Below are positions 1-6,413 of a stretch of DNA of 7,112 bases, in pieces. Every line of letters begins with the position of its first letter. The first letter of the stretch is position 1. Location of the stretch: positions 1 through 7,112 of the forward strand of contig JANLXZ010000351.1 in NCBI GenBank assembly GCA_031365375.1, read 5' to 3'. The position numbers and the translations under genes are program-made. The DNA comes from JAKFWF01 sp031365375. GTDB taxonomy: Bacteria > Pseudomonadota > Alphaproteobacteria > Rhizobiales > Hyphomicrobiaceae. The notes beneath the pieces were generated by a model that saw only the letters and a list, made by a program, of their open reading frames with translations, was not told the DNA's origin and searched no databases.

Positions 1-58
1 CGATGACAGAGCAAGCGGCTGCCCCACACCCTCGGCCGCCGCCAAGAGCAACGGCCAC

Positions 59-91
59 TGCCCTCTCCCCGAAGGGGCGGGGGAGAGGGCA
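59..91. repeat. Dispersed-repeat-like palindrome (hairpin) upstream of alr
   Basis: A 12-bp perfect inverted repeat: the left arm 59-70 (T then GCCCTCTCCCC) pairs with 80-91, leaving a 9-base loop at 71-79. An alternative inner hairpin (CCCC-GAA-GGGG, 67-77) is possible. There is no T-run on either side, so it is not a classical intrinsic terminator, although it could stop or stabilise a transcript arriving from upstream. CCCTCTCCC...GGGAGAGGG palindromes are found as abundant intergenic repeats in many GC-rich proteobacteria; assigning this copy to such a family is an inference from its look. It lies 101 bases before alr. Confidence 0.6.
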
Positions 92-102
92 ACAGGCACC
101 GG

Positions 103-131
103 TTGACAACGCGACCATCCCGTTGGCGTAA
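103..131 (+). promoter_or_regulatory. Weak candidate sigma-70 promoter for alr
   Basis: A perfect -35 hexamer TTGACA is at 103-108. The base window 17 bases later (GCGTAA, 126-131) matches the -10 consensus poorly, so the assignment rests almost entirely on the -35 element. If used, transcription would begin about 55 bases before the alr start. alr could equally be read from further upstream, since it usually follows dnaB in this gene order. Confidence 0.25.
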
Positions 132-192
132 GCGCGGCCCGCCGTGATAGACATCGCTCGAACGGCTGGATGACCAGCTTTGCGAGGTTGTC

Positions 193-1383
193 ATGGGGCT
201 AGGGACGGTACGGCACGGCGATCTACGCGATCGGGAACGTGAGCGGCCGCCAGCGGTTCCCGCCGACGCGCGTGCGGTACTGCGGATTGATCTGGCGGCG
301 CTTCGGGCCAACTGGGCGCGGCTCAATCAGGAAGCCGGATCAGCCGAGTGCGCCGGTATTCTCAAGGCCGATGCCTATGGGCTCGGCTTGGAACAGATCG
401 CCCGGGCTTTGACGGCACAGGGCTGCACCACATTCTTTGTCGCGACGCTGGAAGAGGGCCGTCGCGCGCGCGCCATTCAGCCGGGAGCTGTGATCTATAT
501 TCTCGATGGGTTGCTGCCTGGGGCCGAAGCCCATTACGCCGGTTTCGACCTGCGGCCGGTGCTGTCGAGCGAACCCGAGGTGCGCGATTGGGCCGCTTAC
601 TGCACGAGCCTCGGCCGTCGCCTGCCCGCCGCTGTCCAACTCGACACCGGCATGAACCGGCTTGGGTTGCAGGCGCAGGAAGTCGACGCGATCGCTGCCG
701 AGCCCGCCCTGTTCAAAACCTTCGACATGGCGTTGGTTATGAGCCACCTCGCCTGCGCCGACGATCCGACCAACCCGATGAACGAAGCGCAGCGCCTGTT
801 GTTCGATCGCCTTCGGGCGAAGTTGCCACCGGCCAAAGCCAGCCTCTCTAACTCTGGCGGCACGTTCTTGGGCTCCGCCTTCCATTACGATCTCGTGCGT
901 CCGGGCATAGCCGTCTATGGTGGGCGTGCCTTCGAGGGGGCGGACAATCCAATGCAACCGGTCGTCAGTTTGTCCGCCCGCATCCTCCAGCTCCGCGATG
1001 TCGCGGCCGGTGGCGTTGTCGGCTATGGCGCGACCTTCAAGGCGACCCGGCCGTCGCGCATGGCAACCATCGCCTGCGGTTACGCGGACGGCTTTCTGCG
1101 CGCGTTGAGCGGACCATCGGGTCATCCCGGCCCGGTCGGCTACATCGGCGCACATCCGGTCCCCGTCGTCGGCCGCGTGTCGATGGATCTCATCACGGTC
1201 GACGTAACGGACGTACCGGCCGAACTGGCCCAGCGCGGCAACTGGGTTGAGGTCGTCGGTGGCCGCGTCACGCTCGATGATTTGACCGATCGGGCCGGCA
1301 CCATCGGCTATGAGCTGCTAGCCCGCCTATCGAAGCGGGTACATCGGATCTACGAAGACCAACCTGCAAATGCGGTGATCTGA
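193..1383 (+). CDS. alr: Alanine racemase (PLP-dependent)
   Basis: Interconverts L- and D-alanine in the cytoplasm and so supplies D-alanine for peptidoglycan. The 396-residue protein has the N-terminal PLP barrel with the Schiff-base lysine K58 in the motif GILKADAYGLG. It also has the SNSGG phosphate-site segment (219-223), R236 in RPGIAVYG (pyridine-nitrogen contact), the second catalytic base Y278 in VGYGATF from the C-terminal beta domain, M331 in RVSMD, and Y373 in TIGYELL. These match the known catalytic set of the family. The start at 193 is supported by GAGG (184-187) five bases upstream. It gives an unusual charged lead of about 28 residues (R/D/E-rich) before the usual family beginning near VLRIDLAAL. 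An alternative downstream start is possible but has no better ribosome site. The stop is 4 bases before radA, so the two are probably cotranscribed. Biosynthetic alr is likelier than catabolic dadX because of this housekeeping context and because no dadA is nearby. Confidence 0.96.
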   Translation: MGLGTVRHGDLRDRERERPPAVPADARAVLRIDLAALRANWARLNQEAGSAECAGILKADAYGLGLEQIARALTAQGCTTFFVATLEEGRRARAIQPGAVIYILDGLLPGAEAHYAGFDLRPVLSSEPEVRDWAAYCTSLGRRLPAAVQLDTGMNRLGLQAQEVDAIAAEPALFKTFDMALVMSHLACADDPTNPMNEAQRLLFDRLRAKLPPAKASLSNSGGTFLGSAFHYDLVRPGIAVYGGRAFEGADNPMQPVVSLSARILQLRDVAAGGVVGYGATFKATRPSRMATIACGYADGFLRALSGPSGHPGPVGYIGAHPVPVVGRVSMDLITVDVTDVPAELAQRGNWVEVVGGRVTLDDLTDRAGTIGYELLARLSKRVHRIYEDQPANAVI

Positions 1384-1387
1384 TCCG

Positions 1388-2764
1388 ATGGCGAAACCAG
1401 CGAAAAGTTCGTTCGTTTGCCAGGCGTGCGGGGCGACCTCCACGCGTTGGGGCGGCAAGTGCATCGGCTGCGGCGAGTGGAACACTATCGTCGAGGAAGC
1501 CAACGTTGCGGCGGTCCCTGGGTCCGGGATGACCCGCACCGTCAAGGGCCGCGCCGTGAAACTCGAAGGCCTCGACGTCAAGAGCGAGGAAGCCCCGCGC
1601 ATCCCGACGGGGATCGCCGAACTCGACCGTGTCACCGGCGGTGGCATCGTGCCCGGCTCGGCGATTCTGATTGGCGGCGAGCCTGGCATCGGCAAATCAA
1701 CGCTGCTGTTGCAGTTGGCCGCGTCACTGGCGAACGCTGGACGGTCGGCTGTGTATTTCTCGGGCGAGGAAGCGGCCGCCCAAGTGCGCATGCGCGCTGA
1801 ACGGCTCGGCCTGTCCAAAAGCCCGGTGTTCCTAGCCGCCGAAACCAACCTGTCCAACATCATCGCGACCCTGGAGGAGGGCCGCCGGCCGGATCTGGTC
1901 GTGATAGACTCGATCCAAACTCTGTGGGCCGATGGTGTCGAGGCGGCACCCGGCACCGTGTCGCAAGTTCGGGCGGCAACCCAGTCCCTGATCCGCTTCG
2001 CTAAGCAGTCTGGCAGTGCCATGCTGTTGGTCGGTCACGTCACCAAGGACGGGCAGATCGCTGGCCCGAAGGTCGTCGAGCACATGGTCGACACCGTGTT
2101 GTATTTCGAAGGCGACAGCGGTCACCCCTATCGGATCCTGCGCGCGGTGAAGAATCGCTTCGGCGCCAGTGACGAAATCGGCGTGTTCGAGATGGTGGGT
2201 CACGGACTCGCAGAAGTCTCCAATCCCTCGGAACTGTTCCTAGGCGATCGCGATGCGAACGCACCGGGCGCCGCCGTGTTCGCCGGCATCGAGGGTACGC
2301 GGCCTTTGCTCGTCGAAATCCAGGCCCTGGTCGCGCCATCGAAACTTGGTAGTCCCCGGCGCGCCGCGGTCGGCTGGGACCCGAACCGATTATCGATGAT
2401 CCTGGCGGTGCTCGCCGCCCGCTGTGGCGTGAATTTCAGCGAGCACGATGTGTTTCTGAACGTCGCCGGCGGCTTGCGCATTGTAGAACCGGCAGCGGAT
2501 CTCGCCGCTGCAGCCGCACTTCTGTCGTCATTTTCAGGTATTTCTCTGCCCATGGATGAAGTTTATTGCGGCGAGATCAGCCTTTCCGGAGCGGTGCGAC
2601 CTGCGGCCCACATGACAACGCGGCTGCGCGAGGCGCAAAAGCTGGGCTTCAAACGAGCGATCCTGCCGGCCGCGGGAGAGCTCGACCAGAAGGCGCTCAA
2701 ACTGAAACTATCGAGGATTTCCCACCTCAAGGCGCTTGCAGACGCGCTAGCCCCGTGCGAGTGA
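1388..2764 (+). CDS. radA: DNA repair protein RadA (RecA-like branch-migration ATPase)
   Basis: Cytoplasmic recombination protein that helps process RecA-made intermediates by branch migration. The 458-residue length and architecture are typical. First comes an N-terminal zinc finger C11-x2-C14...C25-x2-C28. The RecA-like core follows, with Walker A GEPGIGKST (97-105), Walker B hydrophobic strand LVVID ending at D174, and the RadA-specific KNRFG motif at 255-259. A Lon-protease-like C-terminal domain occupies roughly 300-456. In that domain the segment EPAADLAAA (367-375) stands where Lon has its catalytic serine, so the domain has no protease serine, as is usual for RadA. The start at 1388 lies 4 bases after the alr stop. 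No clear Shine-Dalgarno is visible, which suggests translational coupling to alr. No frameshift or missing motif was seen. Confidence 0.97.
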   Translation: MAKPAKSSFVCQACGATSTRWGGKCIGCGEWNTIVEEANVAAVPGSGMTRTVKGRAVKLEGLDVKSEEAPRIPTGIAELDRVTGGGIVPGSAILIGGEPGIGKSTLLLQLAASLANAGRSAVYFSGEEAAAQVRMRAERLGLSKSPVFLAAETNLSNIIATLEEGRRPDLVVIDSIQTLWADGVEAAPGTVSQVRAATQSLIRFAKQSGSAMLLVGHVTKDGQIAGPKVVEHMVDTVLYFEGDSGHPYRILRAVKNRFGASDEIGVFEMVGHGLAEVSNPSELFLGDRDANAPGAAVFAGIEGTRPLLVEIQALVAPSKLGSPRRAAVGWDPNRLSMILAVLAARCGVNFSEHDVFLNVAGGLRIVEPAADLAAAAALLSSFSGISLPMDEVYCGEISLSGAVRPAAHMTTRLREAQKLGFKRAILPAAGELDQKALKLKLSRISHLKALADALAPCE

Positions 2765-2810
2765 ACGCTCTCGTTAACCAACCGACCCAGCTCAATAGGA
2801 CGTTTTGCGC

Positions 2811-3347
2811 ATGATCGGGCCGCTGACCTACCTCGACGTCGGGCTAATTGCCCTCGCGATCATTTCTGGACTGCTGGCTATGTACCGGGGCCTCGGTCGT
2901 GAATTGCTTTCGATCATCTCGTGGATTGTCGGCGGCGTGGCGGGGCTCTATTTTTATCAATACCGCCAAGGGTTAGCCGCCGAAGTCACACAGCAGCTCA
3001 ACTTGCCATCACCGAAGATCGCCCAAATCGGCATTGCGGTGCTAGTCGGTCTCATCGTGCTGATCGTCGTGCATCTGATCACCGCGCGGGTCTCCGATTC
3101 GATCCTCGACAGCCGCGTCGGCGTCATCGACCGCACTCTCGGCCTGGTTTTCGGCGTCGTGCGCGCGTTCCTGATCGTGCTCATTCCCTATATGTTTTAC
3201 CAACACTTCACGCCGGAAAAGTCCGAGCCGCCGGAGTGGGTGAGCCGGTCTTTGTCGCGTGGACTGCTCGACAGTGCCAGTAAGTCGCTGCGGCCAACGC
3301 TCCTTGCCGTGGTCCAAAAGGTCACCGACAAGGCCGCCGCCGAATAG
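2811..3347 (+). CDS. cvpA: CvpA family membrane protein
   Basis: A 178-residue inner-membrane protein of the CvpA family, named for colicin V production in E. coli. The biochemical role is not settled, though the gene often lies beside purF. Four hydrophobic segments can be seen at about 8-24, 33-49, 70-90 and 108-130, followed by a soluble amphipathic tail. Family-like features are the early aspartate in TYLDVGL, RGLGRELLSI after the first segment, and DRTLGLVFGVVRAFLI leading into the last. ATG 2811 is chosen; AGGA (2797-2800) is 10 bases upstream. A TTG at 2805, two codons earlier in the same frame, is only 4 bases from that AGGA and is a possible alternative. The gene starts 46 bases after radA and precedes purF by 215 bases, so it may share the alr-radA transcript. 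Confidence 0.9.
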   Translation: MIGPLTYLDVGLIALAIISGLLAMYRGLGRELLSIISWIVGGVAGLYFYQYRQGLAAEVTQQLNLPSPKIAQIGIAVLVGLIVLIVVHLITARVSDSILDSRVGVIDRTLGLVFGVVRAFLIVLIPYMFYQHFTPEKSEPPEWVSRSLSRGLLDSASKSLRPTLLAVVQKVTDKAAAE

Positions 3348-3562
3348 AGACGATTTATGCGCAATCGTGAAGCGCACATCAGTTTCCCGTGAACCATGTG
3401 ATGAGGCCACTGGCGCAATCACATGGAATTCATATATGTGTCACGCGTGGATGGATCGGCGGGCTTAACCGATCCAGGCTGCAACGTGGTGGTTTGCTCG
3501 ACAAGTGAACTGTACTGAACAGCCTCAGCCGGTCATCCGGCCTTTCTTCGCGGGAGACGAAC
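3348..3562 (+). other. Intergenic leader between cvpA and purF
   Basis: No gene is seen in these 215 bases. They hold three small inverted repeats: ACGATT/AATCGT (3350-3355 and 3363-3368), just after the cvpA stop; CACAT/ATGTG (3420-3424 and 3436-3440); and GGATCGG/CCGATCC (3453-3459 and 3469-3475). None is followed by a T-run. A TATATG at 3433-3438 is a possible -10 element without a convincing -35. No match to the E. coli PurR operator was noticed. The spacing leaves room for a purF promoter, but its position cannot be fixed. Confidence 0.5.
3453..3475. other. Perfect 7-bp hairpin in the purF leader
   Basis: GGATCGG at 3453-3459 pairs exactly with CCGATCC at 3469-3475 around a 9-base loop. 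It lies 87 bases before the purF start. The lack of a following T-run argues against a simple terminator. It could be an operator-like or mRNA structure, or chance. Confidence 0.35.
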
Positions 3563-5065
3563 ATGCCGTTTCATTCCGATGGCTGCGCGGACGAAGGCAT
3601 GAACGCCGATAGCCCCGGGTGGCAACGCAACGACGACGACCGTCTGCGCGAGGAATGCGGCATCTTTGGCATCCTTGGTCATGCCGATGCCGCCAAGCTG
3701 ACTGCGCTGGGTCTGCACGCTCTCCAACATCGCGGCCAGGAAGCGGCCGGCATCGTCACCTATGACGGAGAACGGTTCCATAGCGAACGCCGGCTCGGTT
3801 TGGTCGGCGACAACTTCAATAAGCCAGCCGTCATCGATCGCCTGCAGGGCGATACAGCGATCGGCCACGTGCGCTACTCGACCACCGGCGACACCATCTT
3901 GCGCAACGTGCAACCGTTGTTCGCCGATCTCGATACCGGTGGTTTCGCCGTCGCCCACAATGGCAATTTGACCAATGCGCTCACCCTGCGCCGCGAGCTT
4001 GTGCAGAACGGCGCCATCTGCCAATCGACATCGGACACCGAAGTCATCCTTCACCTGATGGCGCGTTCGCGCAAACGCCGGGTTGTCGAGCGCTTAATCG
4101 AGGCGCTGCGCCAGATCGAGGGTGCCTACGCACTGGTATGCACCACCAACGACATGCTCATCGGCGTGCGCGATCCGATCGGAATTCGTCCATTGGTGAT
4201 CGGCAAAATTGGCAATTCTTACGTTCTGGCGTCCGAGACTTGTGCCCTCGATATCGTGGGCGCAACGTTCTTTCGTGAAGTCGACAACGGCGAGGTCGTC
4301 GTCATCACACCGGAGGGACTTGAGAGCCACCGTCCGTTCCCCAAGCGGCCCGCCCGCCCCTGCATCTTCGAGTACATCTACTTCGCAAGGCCCGATAGCA
4401 TCGTTGGAGGCCGCAGCGTTTACGACGTTCGTAAGCATATGGGGCGGCAACTTGCGGCCGAGGCACGGGTCGATGCCGACGTGATTGTGCCCGTACCCGA
4501 TTCCGGCGTACCGGCCGCCATCGGGTTTTCGCAAGCTTCAGGCATTCCCTTCGAATTGGGCATCATCCGCAATCACTACGTTGGCCGCACCTTCATCGAG
4601 CCGACCCAGCGCATTCGCGACTTCGGCGTCAAGATGAAACACTCAGCCAACGTTGCGGCGATCAAAGGTCAACGGATCGTGCTGATCGACGATAGCGTGG
4701 TGCGCGGCACCACATCCAAAAAGATCGTTACGATGATGCGCGATGCCGGTGCGCGCGAAGTTCACATGCGGATCGCTTGCCCGGAGATCAAGTTCGGCGA
4801 CTTCTATGGCATCGATACGCCCTGCCGGGAGGAACTTCTTGCCGCCGGCATGTCGCTTGAGGAGATGCGCGTGTTCATGGGCGCGGACAGCCTATCTTTC
4901 CTGTCGGTGGACGGATTGTATCGGGCGATGGGTCTTGAAGGGCGCGACGACAAGAGCCCGCAGTTCACCGATCATTGTTTCACCGGAGACTATCCGACCG
5001 ACCTCACAGATCAGAACGGTGGCTCGCCAGCGCGACAGCTATCGCTACTGGCAGAGGTGAGATAG
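3563..5065 (+). CDS. purF: Amidophosphoribosyltransferase (glutamine PRPP amidotransferase)
   Basis: Catalyses the first committed step of purine synthesis, PRPP plus glutamine to phosphoribosylamine, in the cytoplasm. The 500-residue protein begins with an N-terminal-nucleophile glutaminase domain. C32 (in EECGIFG) is the expected nucleophile, so residues 1-31 look like a cleaved propeptide. In mature numbering R104, N133-G134 and D158 fall at R73, N102-G103 and D127, fitting the known glutamine-site residues. The C-terminal phosphoribosyltransferase domain carries the PRPP loop VLIDDSVVRGTTS (373-385) and EYIYFARPDS after C267. Of the four cysteines that bind a 4Fe-4S cluster in the Bacillus enzyme, only the C267 equivalent is clear: the second site appears to be D413 (GDFYGID), and the C-terminal CxxC pair is absent before HCFTGDYPT (C472). 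The cluster is therefore probably missing. The start is set by GGGAG (3552-3556), six bases upstream; M13 is an unlikely alternative. Confidence 0.97.
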   Translation: MPFHSDGCADEGMNADSPGWQRNDDDRLREECGIFGILGHADAAKLTALGLHALQHRGQEAAGIVTYDGERFHSERRLGLVGDNFNKPAVIDRLQGDTAIGHVRYSTTGDTILRNVQPLFADLDTGGFAVAHNGNLTNALTLRRELVQNGAICQSTSDTEVILHLMARSRKRRVVERLIEALRQIEGAYALVCTTNDMLIGVRDPIGIRPLVIGKIGNSYVLASETCALDIVGATFFREVDNGEVVVITPEGLESHRPFPKRPARPCIFEYIYFARPDSIVGGRSVYDVRKHMGRQLAAEARVDADVIVPVPDSGVPAAIGFSQASGIPFELGIIRNHYVGRTFIEPTQRIRDFGVKMKHSANVAAIKGQRIVLIDDSVVRGTTSKKIVTMMRDAGAREVHMRIACPEIKFGDFYGIDTPCREELLAAGMSLEEMRVFMGADSLSFLSVDGLYRAMGLEGRDDKSPQFTDHCFTGDYPTDLTDQNGGSPARQLSLLAEVR

Positions 5066-5077
5066 AGCATCGCAATG

Positions 5078-5104
5078 TCCGCCCCATCGTTACGATGGGG
5101 CGGA
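5078..5104. terminator. Shared hairpin terminator between convergent purF and glsB-like gene
   Basis: A perfect 12-bp GC-rich stem (5078-5089 with 5093-5104) closes a 3-base loop TTA. It begins 12 bases after the purF stop and ends 10 bases before the stop of the minus-strand gene, exactly where a bidirectional terminator is expected. The T-tracts are poor on both sides (GTTCTC on the plus side), so termination may be incomplete or Rho-assisted. Confidence 0.75.
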
Positions 5105-5114
5105 GTTCTCAAAG

Positions 5115-5375
5115 TTAGGCTCGTCGCACAAGCCGGGCCACAAAGAGGAGCAGGCATGCGCCGATGACCGCGCTGATGATCTCCGCCACCATGCCGCCAC
5201 CGAGATTGAAACCGAGGCGCGGGAACAAGAAACCCGCGATGACCGCGCCGAGAATGCCAATTACGATGTCGCCTACAAGACCAAAGCCGTAACCCTTCAT
5301 GATTACCCCGGCGAGCCAACCGGCGATCGCGCCGATTACGAGCCAAATCAAGATGCTTTCTGGTGATGCCATCAT
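5115..5375 (-). CDS. GlsB/YeaQ/YmgE family stress-response membrane protein
   Basis: A small (86-residue) integral membrane protein of the family formerly called transglycosylase-associated protein. Members are often induced by general or envelope stress, but the molecular job is not well defined. Three hydrophobic helices can be seen at about 7-26, 32-52 and 61-80, rich in glycine-zipper spacing (GAIAGWLAG, GLVGDIVIG, GILGAVIAG). The family-like core is GWLAGVIMKGYGFGLVGDIVIGI, seen here across residues 19-41. A longer reading frame extends upstream, but ATG 5375 is chosen because AGGAGGA sits five bases upstream (5387-5381) and because it begins the family homology. The second codon is also ATG. 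It is convergent with purF and lies 125 bases downstream of the NnrU-family gene on the same strand, so it may be partly cotranscribed with it or have its own promoter. Confidence 0.9.
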   Translation of the reverse strand: MMASPESILIWLVIGAIAGWLAGVIMKGYGFGLVGDIVIGILGAVIAGFLFPRLGFNLGGGMVAEIISAVIGACLLLFVARLVRRA

Positions 5376-5380
5376 TTGTT

Positions 5381-5387
5381 TCCTCCT
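5381..5387 (-). promoter_or_regulatory. Strong Shine-Dalgarno that fixes the glsB-like start
   Basis: Read on the minus strand this is AGGAGGA, a near-perfect anti-16S match, with five bases (AACAA) before the ATG at 5375. It is the strongest ribosome site in the window and decides against the longer upstream frame. It suggests high translation of the small membrane protein. Confidence 0.85.
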
Positions 5388-5429
5388 CGAGGCCGCAATG
5401 CGAATCATGTTCGCAACCGATAGGATGAA

Positions 5430-5447
5430 GCAGATGGAGAAATCTGC
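5430..5447. other. 6-bp hairpin between the NnrU-family gene and the glsB-like gene
   Basis: GCAGAT at 5430-5435 and ATCTGC at 5442-5447 form a perfect 6-bp stem with a 6-base loop. The left part of the right arm can instead pair with CAGATT at 5454-5459 (AATCTG 5441-5446), so two mutually exclusive hairpins are possible. It could be a weak terminator for the upstream minus-strand gene or a leader structure of the downstream one; the T-content after it is low. Confidence 0.3.
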
Positions 5448-5456
5448 AAGTTTCAG

Positions 5457-5486
5457 ATTATTCCAACGGCAATCAAAATCGACCAA
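5457..5486 (-). promoter_or_regulatory. Weak candidate promoter for the glsB-like gene
   Basis: On the minus strand TTGGTC (5486-5481) is followed after 18 bases by AATAAT (5462-5457), which matches five of six bases of the -10 consensus. The -35 matches only its TTG. Transcription would start near 5450, giving a leader of about 75 bases. This is by eye only. Confidence 0.3.
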
Positions 5487-5500
5487 CATAGTCGGCGCGA

Positions 5501-6082
5501 TCACCCTAGCAGTGCCACCCCGATCAGTTTGGCGTGGCCCCAATAGAGCATGAAGATCCAGAATGCTATGCCGATCGCGATGGCGGCTAGATCGCCGGTG
5601 ATGGTGCCCTGTTTTGATCCCAGCGGCCCTTTGGCGTTACGCTTTTTCACCGACGCGTAGTCGAAGACCGCCCAAGCCAAGAACGTCCCGAACAGCAATA
5701 GAGCGGCGGCGCGACCATTGGCCAAGAGGTGGCCGGCCGACCAGATCATGATCGCGATGAGCATCGGATGCCCGACCGCAGTGCGGATCCGCGACGGCAC
5801 ATATGCTGCGGCAAGCAGGATTGAAGCCGGTAGCATGAGTGCCCACAAAAGATGCCGGCTCCATTGCGGCGGCACCCACAGCTGCGGATTCTTGGCGGGC
5901 AAAAACTGCACCTTGCCATAGCCATAGACAATCAACGCAAAGCCAACCAGCGAAACCACGGTGAAGCCGATCTGGTAGGGCCCGGTGCCAAATCGCACCC
6001 GCAAATTATTGCGCACATCGGGCTGCGTCGGCACGAGATGAACACCCAGAAATATCAGCAATCCGATGACCAGAAGCAGCAT
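5501..6082 (-). CDS. NnrU family membrane protein
   Basis: A 193-residue polytopic inner-membrane protein of the NnrU family. NnrU was named for genes near nitric-oxide and nitrite reductase loci, and plant zeta-carotene isomerase (Z-ISO), a heme b enzyme, is a relative. The exact activity here is unknown. Hydrophobic segments occur at about 1-16, 36-55, 77-95, 106-121, 125-141 and 163-181. Family-like histidines are H15 (FLGVHL), H77, H105 (GHP), H118 (SAGHLLANG) and H183 (WGHAKLIGV); some could bind heme, which is inference. The start at 6082 is chosen because MLLLVIGLLIFLGVH is the usual family beginning, with a weak GGGA upstream. In-frame alternatives are ATG 6124 (14 more residues) and TTG 6145, neither with a clear ribosome site. 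No nitric-oxide reductase or other denitrification gene is in the window, so a denitrification role should not be assumed. Confidence 0.88.
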   Translation of the reverse strand: MLLLVIGLLIFLGVHLVPTQPDVRNNLRVRFGTGPYQIGFTVVSLVGFALIVYGYGKVQFLPAKNPQLWVPPQWSRHLLWALMLPASILLAAAYVPSRIRTAVGHPMLIAIMIWSAGHLLANGRAAALLLFGTFLAWAVFDYASVKKRNAKGPLGSKQGTITGDLAAIAIGIAFWIFMLYWGHAKLIGVALLG

Positions 6083-6198
6083 TGATGATCCCGTGCTTGG
6101 CGGTTGCTCTAACGGTGACCGCATTATGCCATCATCTTGCCGCAAGCCAACGTGTAGTTTGCGCAGATCGTCGATTGCGCGGGGCAGCTAAATTGACG

Positions 6199-6226
6199 AT
6201 AATTCAGTTCGTCGGATATATGTGAA
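6199..6226 (-). promoter_or_regulatory. Weak candidate promoter for the NnrU-family gene
   Basis: Minus-strand -35 TTCACA (five of six consensus bases, 6226-6221), a 16-base spacer, then AATTAT (four of six, 6204-6199). The start point would be near 6192, about 110 bases before ATG 6082. Judged by eye. Confidence 0.25.
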
Positions 6227-6319
6227 AGCATCATCGACGGGTTGATGGGTTCAAGCGGTTTGGTATCAGCGTCCGCATTTTGCATCTCGAAGGCCATCGG
6301 CCGCTCTGGATGCACTGCA

Positions 6320-6337
6320 AGATCGTCAAAACGATCT
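6320..6337. other. Perfect 7-bp hairpin in the divergent region
   Basis: AGATCGT (6320-6326) pairs with ACGATCT (6331-6337) around CAAA. It lies 77 bases before the plus-strand start at 6414. No T-run follows on either strand, so it is not a classical terminator. A regulator-binding dyad or a chance palindrome are both possible. Confidence 0.35.
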
Positions 6338-6413
6338 GCTCGGCCTTTGCCAGATTTAGCGACACTCTTTCGGGCGGATCCGCAGTAGCGGAGTAAATTC
6401 TATTGGGGGCGTC

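Larger units (their letters stand above)
6083..6413. other. Divergent intergenic region between the NnrU-family gene and the Sel1-like gene
   Basis: No convincing gene is seen in these 331 bases. They must hold the start signals for both flanking genes. On the minus strand TTCACA (6226-6221) and AATTAT (6204-6199) with a 16-base spacer form a weak promoter candidate for the NnrU-family gene. A perfect 7-bp hairpin lies at 6320-6337, and GCGGATCCGC is a perfect palindrome at 6375-6384, with another GCGGA at 6388-6392. TTGA-N5-TCAA at 6242-6254 resembles an FNR box but has the wrong spacing. Confidence 0.5.

Noticed and set aside
3..131. A 42-codon plus-strand frame before alr
   Set aside because: It runs through the palindrome, has proline/arginine-rich low-complexity composition, no ribosome site can be seen at the window edge, and it resembles no known family or the end of dnaB.
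340..1155. A 271-codon minus-strand frame inside alr
   Set aside because: It is fully antisense to a gene with all its catalytic motifs; long antisense frames are expected in GC-rich DNA, and the translation shows no domain.
1327..2022. A 231-codon minus-strand frame inside radA
   Set aside because: It is antisense to the Walker A/B region of radA, with Ser/Arg/Pro-rich shadow composition and no recognisable domain.
6242..6254. FNR/NnrR-like box TTGA-N5-TCAA near the NnrU-family gene
   Set aside because: The FNR-type site needs six bases between TTGA and TCAA; here there are five, so the half-sites are out of phase. It also lies upstream of the candidate promoter.
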